Source of the DNA: Cryobacterium breve
Lineage (GTDB): Bacteria > Actinomycetota > Actinomycetes > Actinomycetales > Microbacteriaceae
Assembly: GCF_027594785.1 (NCBI RefSeq)
Contig: NZ_CP075584.1
Location: 3,410,001 to 3,474,000, forward strand
Length of the DNA stretch: 64,000 nucleotides
Direction of reading: 5' to 3'
Made by a program: the position numbers and the translations under genes. Shown here one piece after another: positions 21,186 to 32,192 of this stretch. Positions within the stretch are counted from its first letter, which is position 1. Each line of letters starts with the position of its first letter. Under the pieces are notes generated by a model that was not told the origin of the DNA, searched no databases, and worked only from the letters and a program-made list of their open reading frames with translations.

Positions 21186-22799
21186 TTGAAAATCAGGAGA
21201 CTGGGCATTTCTGCCATCGCTCTGGCCACCGCGGGAGCGCTCATGCTCTCCGGTTGTGCAAGCGGTTCGACGACACCCGCCAAGACGGGTGACGCGAAAG
21301 CCATCATCTCGACCAACGGCAGCGAACCGCAGAACCCGTTGATCACGACGAACACCACCGAAACCGGTGGCGGCAAGATTATGACCTCGATCTACGCCGG
21401 ACTGGTGTCCTACGACGCCAAGGGCGAGGGCAAGAACGAGGTCGCCAAGTCGATCTCCGCCGACGACGCACAGCACTGGACCATCACGCTCAACACCGGG
21501 TGGAAGTTCACCAACGGCGAGGCCGTCACGTCCAAGTCGTTCGTCGACGCCTGGAACTACGGGGCCAAGTTCAGCAACACGCAGAGCGCCTCCTACTTCT
21601 TCGACGACATCGAAGGCTTCTCCTACGACGCCGACACCGAGCTCACCGGGCTCAAGGTCGTCGACGACACGACCTTCACCGTCACGCTCGCATCTCCTGA
21701 GGCCGACTGGCCGCTGCGCCTCGGCTACACGGCCTTCATGCCGCTGCCGTCCGTCGCATACACCGACATGGCGGCATTCGGTGAGAACCCGATCGGCGAC
21801 GGCCCGTACATGCTCGCCAAGACCGGCGCGTGGGAGCACAACGTCAAGATCGACCTCATCACGAACCCGGAGTACAAGGGCCTGCGCACCCCCGCCAACG
21901 GCGGCCTGAGCATCGTCTTCTACTCCTCGACGGATGCCGCATACGCCGACGTGCAGGGTGGAAACCTCGACGTCCTCGACGCCGTCCCCGACTCCGCGTT
22001 CGCGACCTACCAGACTGACTTCCCGGAGCGATTCGTGAACCAGCCGGCCGCGATCTTCCAGGCGTTCAACATGCCGTACTACCTCGAGCATTGGAGTGGC
22101 GATGAGGGCAAGCTGCGTCGCGCGGCCATCTCGATGGCCATCGACCGCAAGGAAATCACGGACGTCATCTTCCAGGGCACCCGCACCCCCGCGACCGACT
22201 TCACCTCGCCGGTCATCGCGGGTTACTCCGACTCCCTCGACGGTTCCGACGTGTTGAAGTTCAACAAGGAAGAAGCCGTCAAGGACTGGGCCGCCGCTGA
22301 CAAGATCTCCCCGTACACCGGCACCTTCGACATCGCGTACAACGCAGACGGCGGACACGCCGCCTGGGTCGACGCCGTGGCCAACAGCATCAAGAACACC
22401 CTCGGCATCGACGCAGTCGGCAAGCCGTACGCGACCTTCAAGGCCGCTCTCGCCGACCGCAAGGCGCACAAGCTGACCGGTGCCACCCGCGCCGGATGGC
22501 AGGGCGACTACCCCTCGATGTACAACTTCCTCGCGCCGCTGTACCAGACCGGTGCCGGCTCGAACTACGAGCAGTACAGCAGCACCGAGTTCGACACCCT
22601 CCTCAAGGAGGGTTCGGCAGCGAAGTCCGTCGACGACGCGACCGCGAAGTACGTGGCGGCCCAGGAAGTCCTGCTCAAGGACCTTCCGACCATCCCGCTC
22701 TGGTACTCCAACGTGACCGCCGTCTGGTCCGACAAGGTTGAGAACGTCGTCTTCGGCTGGGATTCCGTGCCGCTGTACAACGAAATCACCAAGGGCTAA
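21186..22799 (+). CDS. Peptide/oligopeptide ABC transporter substrate-binding lipoprotein
   Basis: 537 residues, family SBP_bac_5 (OppA/DppA-like). The basic start KIRRLGISAIALATAGALML runs into the lipobox LSGCAS, so the mature protein is anchored by Cys23-24 outside the cell. Family landmarks are SEPQNPLITTNTTETGGGKI, GWKFTNGEAVTSKSFVDAWN, the GDGPYMLAK block and RAAISMAIDRKEI. The start is TTG at 21186, chosen because GGAGGAAAA lies directly upstream and the signal peptide begins there. It opens an operon with two permeases and a fused ATPase; a hairpin separates it from them. Confidence 0.93.
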   Translation: MKIRRLGISAIALATAGALMLSGCASGSTTPAKTGDAKAIISTNGSEPQNPLITTNTTETGGGKIMTSIYAGLVSYDAKGEGKNEVAKSISADDAQHWTITLNTGWKFTNGEAVTSKSFVDAWNYGAKFSNTQSASYFFDDIEGFSYDADTELTGLKVVDDTTFTVTLASPEADWPLRLGYTAFMPLPSVAYTDMAAFGENPIGDGPYMLAKTGAWEHNVKIDLITNPEYKGLRTPANGGLSIVFYSSTDAAYADVQGGNLDVLDAVPDSAFATYQTDFPERFVNQPAAIFQAFNMPYYLEHWSGDEGKLRRAAISMAIDRKEITDVIFQGTRTPATDFTSPVIAGYSDSLDGSDVLKFNKEEAVKDWAAADKISPYTGTFDIAYNADGGHAAWVDAVANSIKNTLGIDAVGKPYATFKAALADRKAHKLTGATRAGWQGDYPSMYNFLAPLYQTGAGSNYEQYSSTEFDTLLKEGSAAKSVDDATAKYVAAQEVLLKDLPTIPLWYSNVTAVWSDKVENVVFGWDSVPLYNEITKG

Positions 22800-22828
22800 C
22801 TCCACAAAATAAGACCCAGTTTCATGCG

Positions 22829-22865
22829 GAGCGATGCCCGGGGCACTCAGTCCCGGGCATCGCTC
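22829..22865. terminator. Hairpin between binding-protein and permease genes
   Basis: GAGCGATGCCCGGG (22829-22842) pairs perfectly with CCCGGGCATCGCTC (22852-22865) around a 9-nt loop. There is no U tract, so it is more likely an mRNA-stabilising or attenuating stem that lets the binding protein be made in excess over the membrane components. Confidence 0.75.
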
Positions 22866-22923
22866 GCTAGACTCGACCAGTGATTGTGATCCTTATGTCC
22901 GTTCGTTCCAGCGCGGGAACCTG

Positions 22924-23854
22924 ATGCTCTGGTACACCGGCAAACGCCTGCTCCAGATGATCCCGGTATTCTTCGGCGCCACCTTCCTCATCTACTTCAT
23001 GGTGTTCTCCCTCCCCGGAGACCCCATCGCTGCACTCTTCGGTGACCGGCAACCGGCACCCGGCGTGATCGAACAGGCTCCGCATCCAGTACCACCTGGA
23101 CCAGCCGTTCATCGTGCAGTACCTCATCTACATCGGCGGGTTCTTCCACGGAGACCTCGGCACCACGTACTCCGGTCGTGCTGTTTCCGACGTGATGGCC
23201 GCCGCCTTCCCGATCACCGCCCGGCTCGCGCTTCTCGCGCTGTTCTTCGAGTCCGTCGCCGGCATCCTCGTCGGCCTCGTCGCCGGGCTGCGCAAGGGCA
23301 AGCTCTTCGACGCGAGCGCCCTCGTCGTCAGCCTGCTGCTGATCAGCGTGCCGACGTTCGTGATCGGCTTCATCCTGCAGTACGTGTTCGCGGTCAAGCT
23401 CGGCTGGGCCCGCACGACGGTCAGCAGCGAAGCGCCGCTCTCCGAGCTCGTGTTGCCCGCCATCGTGCTCGCATCCGTCTCGTTCGCGTACATCGTCCGC
23501 CTCACCCGGGCGAGCGTCTCAGAGAACCTCGGCGCCGACTTCGTGCGCACCGCCACGGCGAAGGGCCTGTCGCGCCGGCGGGTCGTCACCGTGCACGTGC
23601 TCAGGAACTCGCTCGTCCCCGTCGTCACCTTCCTCGGAGTCGACCTCGGCTCCCTCATGGTGGGCGCGATCGTGACAGAGGGCATCTTCAACATCAACGG
23701 TGTCGGCGGCACCGTCTACAAGGCGATCAAGCTCGGCGAGGGACCGACCGTGGTCTCGTTCATCGCCGTCATGGTCGTGATCTTCGTGCTGGCGAACCTG
23801 CTCGTCGACCTGCTGTACGCAGCCCTGGACCCGAGGATTCGTTATGCCAAGTAA
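22924..23854 (+). CDS. Peptide ABC transporter permease, OppB/DppB type (frame break)
   Basis: 309 residues after one correction, six membrane helices. Starts MLWYTGKRLLQMIPVFFGAT with FLIYFMVFSLPGDPIAALFG, then LRIQYHLDQPFIVQYLIYIG; the late EAA-type loop ENLGADFVRTATAKGLSRRR contacts the ATPase. The extra base lies in CAGGCTC 23074-23080, between PGVIEQ and LRIQYHL. ATG 22924 starts the first helix. Its last 11 bases overlap the next permease gene. Confidence 0.9.
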
Positions 23855-24791
23855 CCGGAACACGCAGCCGCACTTCGTCGCGGCTCTCGACGACACCCCC
23901 GTCGCGGCGGTCGACCGCCTCGACGAGACCGAGAAGGCCCGCAGCACATGGGCGGATGCCTGGGAGTCGCTGCGCGGCAAACCCAGCTTTTGGATCTCGT
24001 CCGTCCTCATCCTGCTGATCGTGATCGTGGCGCTTTTCCCCGGGATCTTCACACAGGTGCCGCCGGACCAGAACTGCCTGCTCGCCAACAGCAACAAGGG
24101 TCCTGAAGAGGGACACCTGCTCGGCTTCACCCGGCAGGGCTGTGACGTGTACTCGCGGATGATCCACGGCACCCAGGCCTCCGTCACCGTCGGCCTGCTC
24201 GCAACCGTCATCGTCACGCTCTTCGGCGTGGTCGTGGGAGCCCTCGCCGGCTACTACGGCGGCGTCTTCGACGCGATCGTCTCCCGGATCGGCGACATCT
24301 TCTTCGCCGTCCCGACCGTCCTCGGCGCCATCGTGCTCATGTCGGTCCTCCCGGACCGCACCCCGGTCACGATCGCCCTCGTGCTGTCGATCTTCGCCTG
24401 GCCCCAGATTGCGCGGATCATGCGCGGCTCCGTGCTCTCGGCGCGGAATTCCGACTACGTCACGGCGTCCATCGCCCTCGGCGTCTCGAAGTTCCGGATC
24501 CTCGTCCGTCACGTCGTGCCCAACGCGATCGCCCCCGTGATCGTGATCGCCACCGTCTCGCTCGGCACGTTCATCGTCGCCGAGGCGACGCTGTCCTTCC
24601 TCGGCATCGGCCTGCCCCCGCAGATCATGTCCTGGGGCAATGACATCAACTCGGCCCAGACCTCGATCCGGACCAACCCGCAGGTGCTGATCTACCCGGC
24701 CATCGCCCTGTCCATGACCGTGCTCGCCTTCCTGATGCTCGGCGACGCCGTGCGCGACGCACTCGACCCCGAATCGAGGGCACGCCGATGA
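23844..24791 (+). CDS. Peptide ABC transporter permease, OppC/DppC type
   Basis: 315 residues. A charged N-terminus is followed by the first helix ISSVLILLIVIVALFPGIF, an external loop with two Cys (DQNCLL, RQGCDVYSR) and five more helices. The EAA loop is SARNSDYVTASIALGVSKFR. Ends LGDAVRDALDPESRARR, typical for OppC/DppC. Overlaps both neighbours, so translation of the operon is coupled. Confidence 0.93.
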   Translation: MPSNRNTQPHFVAALDDTPVAAVDRLDETEKARSTWADAWESLRGKPSFWISSVLILLIVIVALFPGIFTQVPPDQNCLLANSNKGPEEGHLLGFTRQGCDVYSRMIHGTQASVTVGLLATVIVTLFGVVVGALAGYYGGVFDAIVSRIGDIFFAVPTVLGAIVLMSVLPDRTPVTIALVLSIFAWPQIARIMRGSVLSARNSDYVTASIALGVSKFRILVRHVVPNAIAPVIVIATVSLGTFIVAEATLSFLGIGLPPQIMSWGNDINSAQTSIRTNPQVLIYPAIALSMTVLAFLMLGDAVRDALDPESRARR

Positions 24792-26536
24792 GCCAGACCG
24801 TGATCGAACCAGTGACCACCGCCGCACGTGACGAGAATTCCCCGCTCCTCGAGATCCGCGACCTCGAGGTCGGCTTCAAGACCCAGCACGGAGTCGTTCC
24901 CGCCGTTCGCGGCGTCAACCTCACCCTGTACCCGGGTCAGACCCTCGCGATCGTGGGCGAGTCCGGTTCGGGCAAGACCACGACGGCGCAGGCGATCATC
25001 AACCTGCTCGCCAACACCGGCAAGGTGACCGCCGGCCAGATCCTGTTCGAGGGCCGCGATCTCACGACCCTCAAGGCCAAGGAGATGCAGGATGTCCGCG
25101 GGCGCCTGATCGGCTACGTCCCCCAGGACCCGATGTCGAACCTCAACCCCGTCTGGAACATCGGCTTCCAGGTCGAGGAAGCGATCCGTGCCAACGGCGT
25201 CGCCCAGGGCAAGGCCGCGAAGCTCCGCACGATCGAGGTCCTCAAGGAGGCCGGGCTCAGCGACGCCGAGGACCGGCTCAAGCAGTTCCCGCACCAGTTC
25301 TCCGGTGGCATGCGGCAGCGTGTGCTGATCGGCATCGGCCTCTCGGCCCGCCCCAAGCTGCTGATCGCCGACGAGCCGACGTCAGCGCTCGACGTGACCG
25401 TCCAGCGCCAGATTCTCGACCACCTCGCCACCCTGACGCGTGACTACGGCACGTCCGTGCTGTTCATCACCCACGACCTCGGCCTCGCCGCCGAGCGCGC
25501 GGAGCAGCTCGTCGTGATGTACAAGGGCAAGGTCGTCGAATCCGGTCCCTCCCAGGAGATCCTCGCCAACCCGCAGCATCCGTACACGCAGCGCCTCGTC
25601 GCCGCCGCGCCGAGCCTCGCATCGCGGCGCATCCAGTCGGCCAAACATTCCGTCGAGGTCGAAACGGATATTTCCGCCGCGGGCGCGAACGACCAGGTGC
25701 TTGTCACCCGCGCGATCGAGCGGGAGCAGGCCGCACCGGCCAAGGACCTGATCTCGGTCCAGGGCATCTCGAAGATGTACCGCATCCGCACCAAGGGATT
25801 CAAGTACAACGAGCTGCTCGCGGTCAACGACGTGTCCTTCGGCATCAAAAAGGGCACGACGACCGCGCTCGTCGGCGAGTCCGGCTCCGGCAAGTCCACG
25901 GTCGCCAAGCTCATCCTTCAGCTCGAGTCCATCACGAGCGGGCAGATCGAGTTCGACGGCCAGGACGTCGCCGGGCTCAAGGGCGCGGACTTGCTCAAGT
26001 TCCGCAGAAGGGTGCAGCCGGTCTTCCAGGACCCGTACGGTTCGCTCGACCCCCAGTACAACGTGGGAAACACGATCGCCGAGCCGTTGCTCGCGCACAA
26101 GGTCGGCACGGCGAAGGAGCGACAGGAACGGGTGCGCGAGCTCCTCGACCAGGTCTCCCTGCCCTGGGCCTCCCGTCACCGCTACCCGAGCGAACTCTCG
26201 GGCGGCCAGCGACAGCGCATCGCGATCGCCAGGGCGCTCGCGCTCAAGCCCGACGTGCTCGTGCTCGACGAGGCGGTCTCCGCCCTCGACGTGCTCGTGC
26301 AGGGCCAGGTGCTCAACCTCCTGACCGAGCTGCAGACGGAACTCGACCTGACCTACCTGTTCATCACCCACGACCTCGCCGTGGTCCGCCTCGTCGCGGA
26401 CAACGTGTGCGTCATGCAGCAGGGCAGGATCGTCGAGGCCGCGACGACCGACGAGGTCTTCGACAACCCCCGTCAGACCTACACACAGGAACTGCTCGCC
26501 GCGATCCCGGGCGGCAACTTCGAGTTCGGGCGCTAG
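24788..26536 (+). CDS. Fused double ATPase of the peptide ABC transporter (DppD-DppF type)
   Basis: 582 residues with two complete nucleotide-binding domains in one chain. Domain 1: GESGSGKTTT near residue 60, FSGGMRQRVLIGIG, LLIADEPTSALD. Domain 2: GESGSGKSTVAK, LSGGQRQRIAIARAL, VLVLDEAVSALD. Each ends with the oligopeptide-type extension containing HPYTQRLVAAAPS or QTYTQELLAAIPG. The ATG overlaps the permease stop by ATGA. In most bacteria these ATPases are two genes; the fusion is common in Actinobacteria. Confidence 0.95.
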   Translation: MSQTVIEPVTTAARDENSPLLEIRDLEVGFKTQHGVVPAVRGVNLTLYPGQTLAIVGESGSGKTTTAQAIINLLANTGKVTAGQILFEGRDLTTLKAKEMQDVRGRLIGYVPQDPMSNLNPVWNIGFQVEEAIRANGVAQGKAAKLRTIEVLKEAGLSDAEDRLKQFPHQFSGGMRQRVLIGIGLSARPKLLIADEPTSALDVTVQRQILDHLATLTRDYGTSVLFITHDLGLAAERAEQLVVMYKGKVVESGPSQEILANPQHPYTQRLVAAAPSLASRRIQSAKHSVEVETDISAAGANDQVLVTRAIEREQAAPAKDLISVQGISKMYRIRTKGFKYNELLAVNDVSFGIKKGTTTALVGESGSGKSTVAKLILQLESITSGQIEFDGQDVAGLKGADLLKFRRRVQPVFQDPYGSLDPQYNVGNTIAEPLLAHKVGTAKERQERVRELLDQVSLPWASRHRYPSELSGGQRQRIAIARALALKPDVLVLDEAVSALDVLVQGQVLNLLTELQTELDLTYLFITHDLAVVRLVADNVCVMQQGRIVEAATTDEVFDNPRQTYTQELLAAIPGGNFEFGR

Positions 26537-26567
26537 GCCGACAGTTCCGGCCTCACGGCCGAGGTGC

Positions 26568-26593
26568 GGGGCGGGGACTGCGGTCCCCGCCCC
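26568..26593 (+). terminator. Rho-independent-like terminator of the peptide transporter operon
   Basis: GGGGCGGGGAC pairs with GTCCCCGCCCC around TGCG, followed by GTTTCG. It lies 32 bp after the ATPase stop codon. Confidence 0.75.
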
Positions 26594-26771
26594 GTTTCGC
26601 CGTTCGGGCGGATGCCCGCGCGGCCCCCGGCCGGGGGCCGCGTCGGGGCTCCCAGCCTCCCGGCAGGGAGAGTGCGGTAGGATTATCCGTTGGGTCGGAC
26701 CTTGACCACATACATCCATTCTTCGCCGCATCCGTTTGTCCGCGGCATCATTCTTCGTAAGGATTCACTTC

Positions 26772-28683
<1,912 letters not shown>

Positions 28684-28696
28684 TCCCAGCTTGTCG

Positions 28697-28754
28697 GCGG
28701 CGCCGGCGGTTACGCTCTGGTACACCAGGGTGGCACCGCCGGCGCCGCTTTTTT
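28697..28754 (+). terminator. Strong Rho-independent terminator of typA
   Basis: GCGGCGCCGGCGGT (28697-28710) pairs with ACCGCCGGCGCCGC (28735-28748), followed directly by six T. It lies 13 bp after the typA stop. Confidence 0.93.
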
Positions 28755-28773
28755 GGTCCCCGAGAATGAGGAA

Positions 28774-29229
28774 ATGACGAAGATGACGACATCCCTGCTC
28801 CACGTCCGAGTCCTGGCGACGATCGCCCTCACCCTGCTCGGCGGCACGCTGCTGACCGGATGCACCGCCGACGCGGCTCAGAACGCCGTGAACGGGGCCG
28901 TGCAGGGCGCGACCAATGGAGACGTGAGCCTCGGCGGCGCACTCCCGTCCGGCTGGCCGGCCGAGGTGCCGATCGTCGAGGGCAAGATCCTGTTCGCCGC
29001 GGTCCAGAAGGGGGACAAGCCGGGCTGGACCGTCACCGTGAAGGCGACGTCGCCCGACCCGATCGCCGAGGCAACCCGGTCCCTGACCGCAGCGGGGTTC
29101 GTGGCCGGCGGCGACGTGTCCGCCACGGTCGGCTCCGCCGGTCTGGTCTCGATGAAGAACGACCGCTACTCCGTGGTCGTTGCCGGCAATTCCGACGGCC
29201 TGCTCTACACGGTCACTCCGGTCTCCTGA
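28774..29229 (+). CDS. Small putative lipoprotein, 151 aa
   Basis: The signal segment LLHVRVLATIALTLLGGTLL ends in the lipobox LTGCTA. The mature part has GGALPSGWPAEVPIVEGKIL, AVQKGDKPGWTVTVKATSPD and a C-terminal NDRYSVVVAGNSDGLLYTVT. No family named, though the same compact plan occurs in many actinobacterial lipoproteins. ATG 28774 has GAGGAA just upstream. It is convergent with the quinone reductase gene, with only 19 bp between stops. Confidence 0.7.
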   Translation: MTKMTTSLLHVRVLATIALTLLGGTLLTGCTADAAQNAVNGAVQGATNGDVSLGGALPSGWPAEVPIVEGKILFAAVQKGDKPGWTVTVKATSPDPIAEATRSLTAAGFVAGGDVSATVGSAGLVSMKNDRYSVVVAGNSDGLLYTVTPVS

Positions 29230-29248
29230 CCGCCGAGCCCCGAACTCG

Positions 29249-30274
29249 TCAGGGGGCGACGTCGATGAGGACCTTGCCGACCACTCCGGCCTCGACGGCG
29301 GCGTGCGCGTCGGCCGTCCGCTCGAGCGGAAAGCGGTGCAGGGGCAGGCCCGAGTCGGCGCCGACACGGAGGGCGCCGTCACTGATGGCCGCACCGATGT
29401 CGGCAGCCGCGGCATCGAGGAGGTCCCGGCCGAGCGTGTAGAGCAGCTGGAACTGGTACCGCACGTTGAGGGTCATCTGGGCGCGGATGTCGAGCGTGAG
29501 CGGCTCTCCCGAGGTCGCGTAGACCGCGATCGAGCCGCGGGTGCGGATCACGGCCGTGTTGAGCGCCGCATTCTGCGCGGGAGCGACTTCGACGACCAGG
29601 TCGACACCGTCGGGCGCCAGTGCTCGGATGGCGCGGGCGGCATCCGTCTCGCGGTAGTTCACGACGTGGTGCGCGCCGGCGGCGGATGCGAGTGCGCCCT
29701 TCTCAGCGCCGCTGACGGTGCTGATGACGGTCGCCCCCGCCCAGCGGGCCAGTTCGATGGCCGCGTGGCCGACCGCACCTGCCCCGCCGGCCACCAGCAC
29801 GGTCCGTCCGGTGAGAGCACCGGGGGAGAGGCGCCGGGGGCCGTCCTCCGCGACGGTGAGGGCGCGGTGCGCGGTCATCGCCGGAACGCCGAGGGTCGCC
29901 CCGAGGTCGAAGCTCGCCGGGTCCGGCAGTGGGTACACCCGCTCGGCCGGGAGCACGGTGTAGTCCTGCGCGGTGCCGCCGGAGGCGAGCCCGTAGGCGG
30001 CGATCGCCGTCCAGACCCGGTCGCCGACGCGCAGCCGGTCGACGCCGGCGCCGACGGCGTCGACGATGCCGGCGCCGTCCTGGTTCGGCACGACCTCGGG
30101 GAACGCAAGCGCCTCGCCGGGCTTGCTGCCCGCGCGCGACTTCCAGTCGGTGGGGTTCACGCCCGAGACGAGGATGCGCACGCGCACCTCGCCGGGGCCG
30201 GGCTGCGGCAGATCGCGTTCGACGAGACGGAGGACGTCGGGGGTGCCGGTTTCGCTGTAGACGATTGCTCTCAT
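29249..30274 (-). CDS. Zinc-free MDR-type NADPH:quinone reductase
   Basis: 341 residues. N-terminal GroES-like fold with MRAIVYSETGTPDVLRL, PGPGEVRVRILVSGVNPTDW and QDGAGIVDAVGAGVDRLRVG; Rossmann part with VLVAGGAGAVGHAAIELARW (AxxGxxG nucleotide loop). The catalytic-zinc Cys/His set of alcohol dehydrogenases is missing, which fits the quinone oxidoreductase/zeta-crystallin branch. Likely a cytosolic NADPH-dependent reductase of quinones or enones. The next gene upstream on the same strand encodes a hydrolase 79 bp away. Confidence 0.85.
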   Translation of the reverse strand: MRAIVYSETGTPDVLRLVERDLPQPGPGEVRVRILVSGVNPTDWKSRAGSKPGEALAFPEVVPNQDGAGIVDAVGAGVDRLRVGDRVWTAIAAYGLASGGTAQDYTVLPAERVYPLPDPASFDLGATLGVPAMTAHRALTVAEDGPRRLSPGALTGRTVLVAGGAGAVGHAAIELARWAGATVISTVSGAEKGALASAAGAHHVVNYRETDAARAIRALAPDGVDLVVEVAPAQNAALNTAVIRTRGSIAVYATSGEPLTLDIRAQMTLNVRYQFQLLYTLGRDLLDAAAADIGAAISDGALRVGADSGLPLHRFPLERTADAHAAVEAGVVGKVLIDVAP

Positions 30275-30353
30275 ACCCGTTCCAACGCCGCGGCGGTAGA
30301 AAAGGTTCCCGCTGCGGCACGGAATCGGTGGGACGGGGTCAGCGTCCCACGAA

Positions 30354-31132
30354 TCAGCGGCCCCGGAAGAAGTCGGCGAGCAGCGGGGCCAGCACGGCCT
30401 GGTCGACGTCGTGATCCTGGCCGGGCACGGTGAGCACCCTGCCGTCGGCGACGGAGGAGGCCACCGCCTGGGCCGCACGGGCCGCCCAGGCCGGGCTTCG
30501 GCCGCCGGCGAGTGCCAGCGTGGGCGCCGTGATGGCGGCCAGGCGCTCCCGAGGGGGCACCCCGTCGCCCGTCAGGGCGAGTTCGTGCGGCAGGGTGGGG
30601 GCGAGGTGCACGAGTCCCGGCCAGAACGGTGCTGACGTGATGTAGCCCACGGCCGCGTCGTCCATTCCGGTGATGCGGAGGAAGAGTGCTGCGGCGGCAG
30701 CGGGGTCCCCGGCGTCGAGGGCGGCCTGGAGGCCGAGGTCGTCCGCCGGGGTGGGGTGCTCCGGGTCGGCGGTGTACGGCGGTTCGTAGACCGCAAGTCG
30801 GGTGATGGGCAGTCCGGCCGCGGCGGCCTCGATCGCCAGGATCGCTCCGGAGGAGTGGCCGTACACTCCGGCTGCGGCTCCGCCGCCTCGGCGATGAGGG
30901 CGGCCAGGTCCTCGATCTCGCGTTCGACCGCGTACGGCGCGGATTCCGGGCTCTCGCCCTTGCCGCGCCGGTCGAAGGTGAACACCGTGACGTCTTCTGC
31001 GAGCAAGGTCACGAGCGGATAGGGGGAGGACCGGGTGTTGAAGGCGCCGCCGATGACGATGACCGGGTCGCCGGAACCGAGCCGGTCGTACGCGATCCGA
31101 GTGCCGTCTGCCGACCGGACGAATTCGGGCAT
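30354..31132 (-). CDS. Alpha/beta hydrolase (frame break)
   Basis: About 259 residues when the two frames are joined. The N-terminal frame gives FVRSADGTRIAYDRLGSGDP, VIVIGGAFNTRSSPYPL and TVFTFDRRGKGESPESAPY; the C-terminal frame gives YGHSSGAILAIEAAAAGLP (nucleophile Ser in GHSSG), LALAGGRSPAWAARAA, and GQDHDVDQAVLAPLL with the catalytic His. The break lies near 30868 in GCGGAGCCGCAGCC; one missing G (GAGGCC read as GAGCC) would restore EAAE-AAGVYGHSSG. This is not the CAGCTC-type change seen elsewhere. A small-molecule esterase or lyase; substrate unknown. Confidence 0.75.
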
Positions 31133-31163
31133 CTGGGTCTCCTCTGGCGATGGTGCGGAGGGT

Positions 31164-32030
31164 TCAGCGGGCGATGGTGGCCATCGCCGGGGTGTCGACG
31201 CGCGGGGCGACGATCGAACGCCCGGCCCGGTTGCGGGCGCTGGTCATCAGGAACATGGTGAGCACGGTTCCGGTATACACGAGCCAGGCCACCAGCGACA
31301 GCCAGGTGGTTTCCGGCGAGAAGTTCAGCGTGCCCTTCAGCAGCGTGCCGTACCAGCTCTCCGGCGGGATGGCGGCGCTCACGTCGAAGGCGAGGAGGTG
31401 CTCGCCGGGCAGGATGCCGGACTCCTGCAGGTCGTGCACGCCGTAGGAGAGCACCCCGGCTGCGACGACGATCAGGATCGCACCGCTCCAGGTGAAGAAC
31501 CGCGCGAGGTTGATCTTGAGCATGCCGAAGTAGATGAGCGCGCCGAGGCCGACGGCGGTCAGGATGCCGAGCGCCGCCCCGATCAGCGGCAGGGTGGTCT
31601 CGCCGGTGGACTGCACGGCGGCCCAGATGAACAGGGCCGTCTCGATGCCTTCCCGCCCGACGGCGAGGAAGGCGACCAGGACGAGGCCGACGCCCGTGCC
31701 GACGAGGGAGCGGTCGATGGTGCCGCGGAGGTGACCGCTCAGGTCGCGGGCCGTGCGCAGCATCCAGAAGACCATCCAGGTGACCAGGCCGGTCGCGGCG
31801 ATGGAGAGCGAGCCGGCGATGGCCGGTTCGGCGGTTTCCGGGAGGCTCGCGGTTCCGAAGGTGAGCACGGCGCCGATCGTGAGGGCGAGGAGCACGGCGA
31901 GGCCGACGCCCGTCCACAGCCGGCCGAGCAGGTCGCGGCGGGCGATCTTCACGAGGTAGGCGACGAGGATGGTGACGATGAGGGCACCCTCGAGACCCTC
32001 ACGGAGTCCGATCAGGTAATTGGCGAGCAC
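31164..32030 (-). CDS. efeU: EfeU iron permease, paralogue 1
   Basis: 288 residues, seven predicted membrane helices, FTR1/OFeT family. The two iron-binding REGxE motifs are GLREGLEGALIV (residues 9-14) and [14 protein letters not shown] (about residue 126). EfeU moves ferric iron inwards with EfeO and EfeB. The GTG start at 32030 opens [13 protein letters not shown], as in the second copy. It is separated from efeB by 162 bp that contain a candidate iron box, so it may be transcribed on its own. The hydrolase gene follows after 31 bp. Confidence 0.93.
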   Translation of the reverse strand: MLANYLIGLREGLEGALIVTILVAYLVKIARRDLLGRLWTGVGLAVLLALTIGAVLTFGTASLPETAEPAIAGSLSIAATGLVTWMVFWMLRTARDLSGHLRGTIDRSLVGTGVGLVLVAFLAVGREGIETALFIWAAVQSTGETTLPLIGAALGILTAVGLGALIYFGMLKINLARFFTWSGAILIVVAAGVLSYGVHDLQESGILPGEHLLAFDVSAAIPPESWYGTLLKGTLNFSPETTWLSLVAWLVYTGTVLTMFLMTSARNRAGRSIVAPRVDTPAMATIAR

Positions 32031-32082
32031 GGCACTCCGGTCTGGTCTGGATACAGATGCAGGATCACGATAGCACGGGGAT

Positions 32083-32100
32083 GGTTAGCCTACCCTTACC
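32083..32100. promoter_or_regulatory. Candidate DtxR/IdeR-type iron box before efeU copy 1
   Basis: GGTTAGCCTACCCTTACC resembles the actinobacterial iron box TTAGGTTAGSCTAACCTAA, with one good half-site (GGTTAGCCTA) and a weaker second half (CCTTACC). It lies 53-70 bp upstream of the efeU GTG, in the position expected for iron-dependent repression. Confidence 0.5.
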
Positions 32101-32192
32101 GATTCCTCCATGACCCTGAGAATCCGCGAGGGTTGCTCCGAGACTCGGACAGTCGCGGCAGGGACGGGCGGGCGGATTCGACGCGGCGGCGG

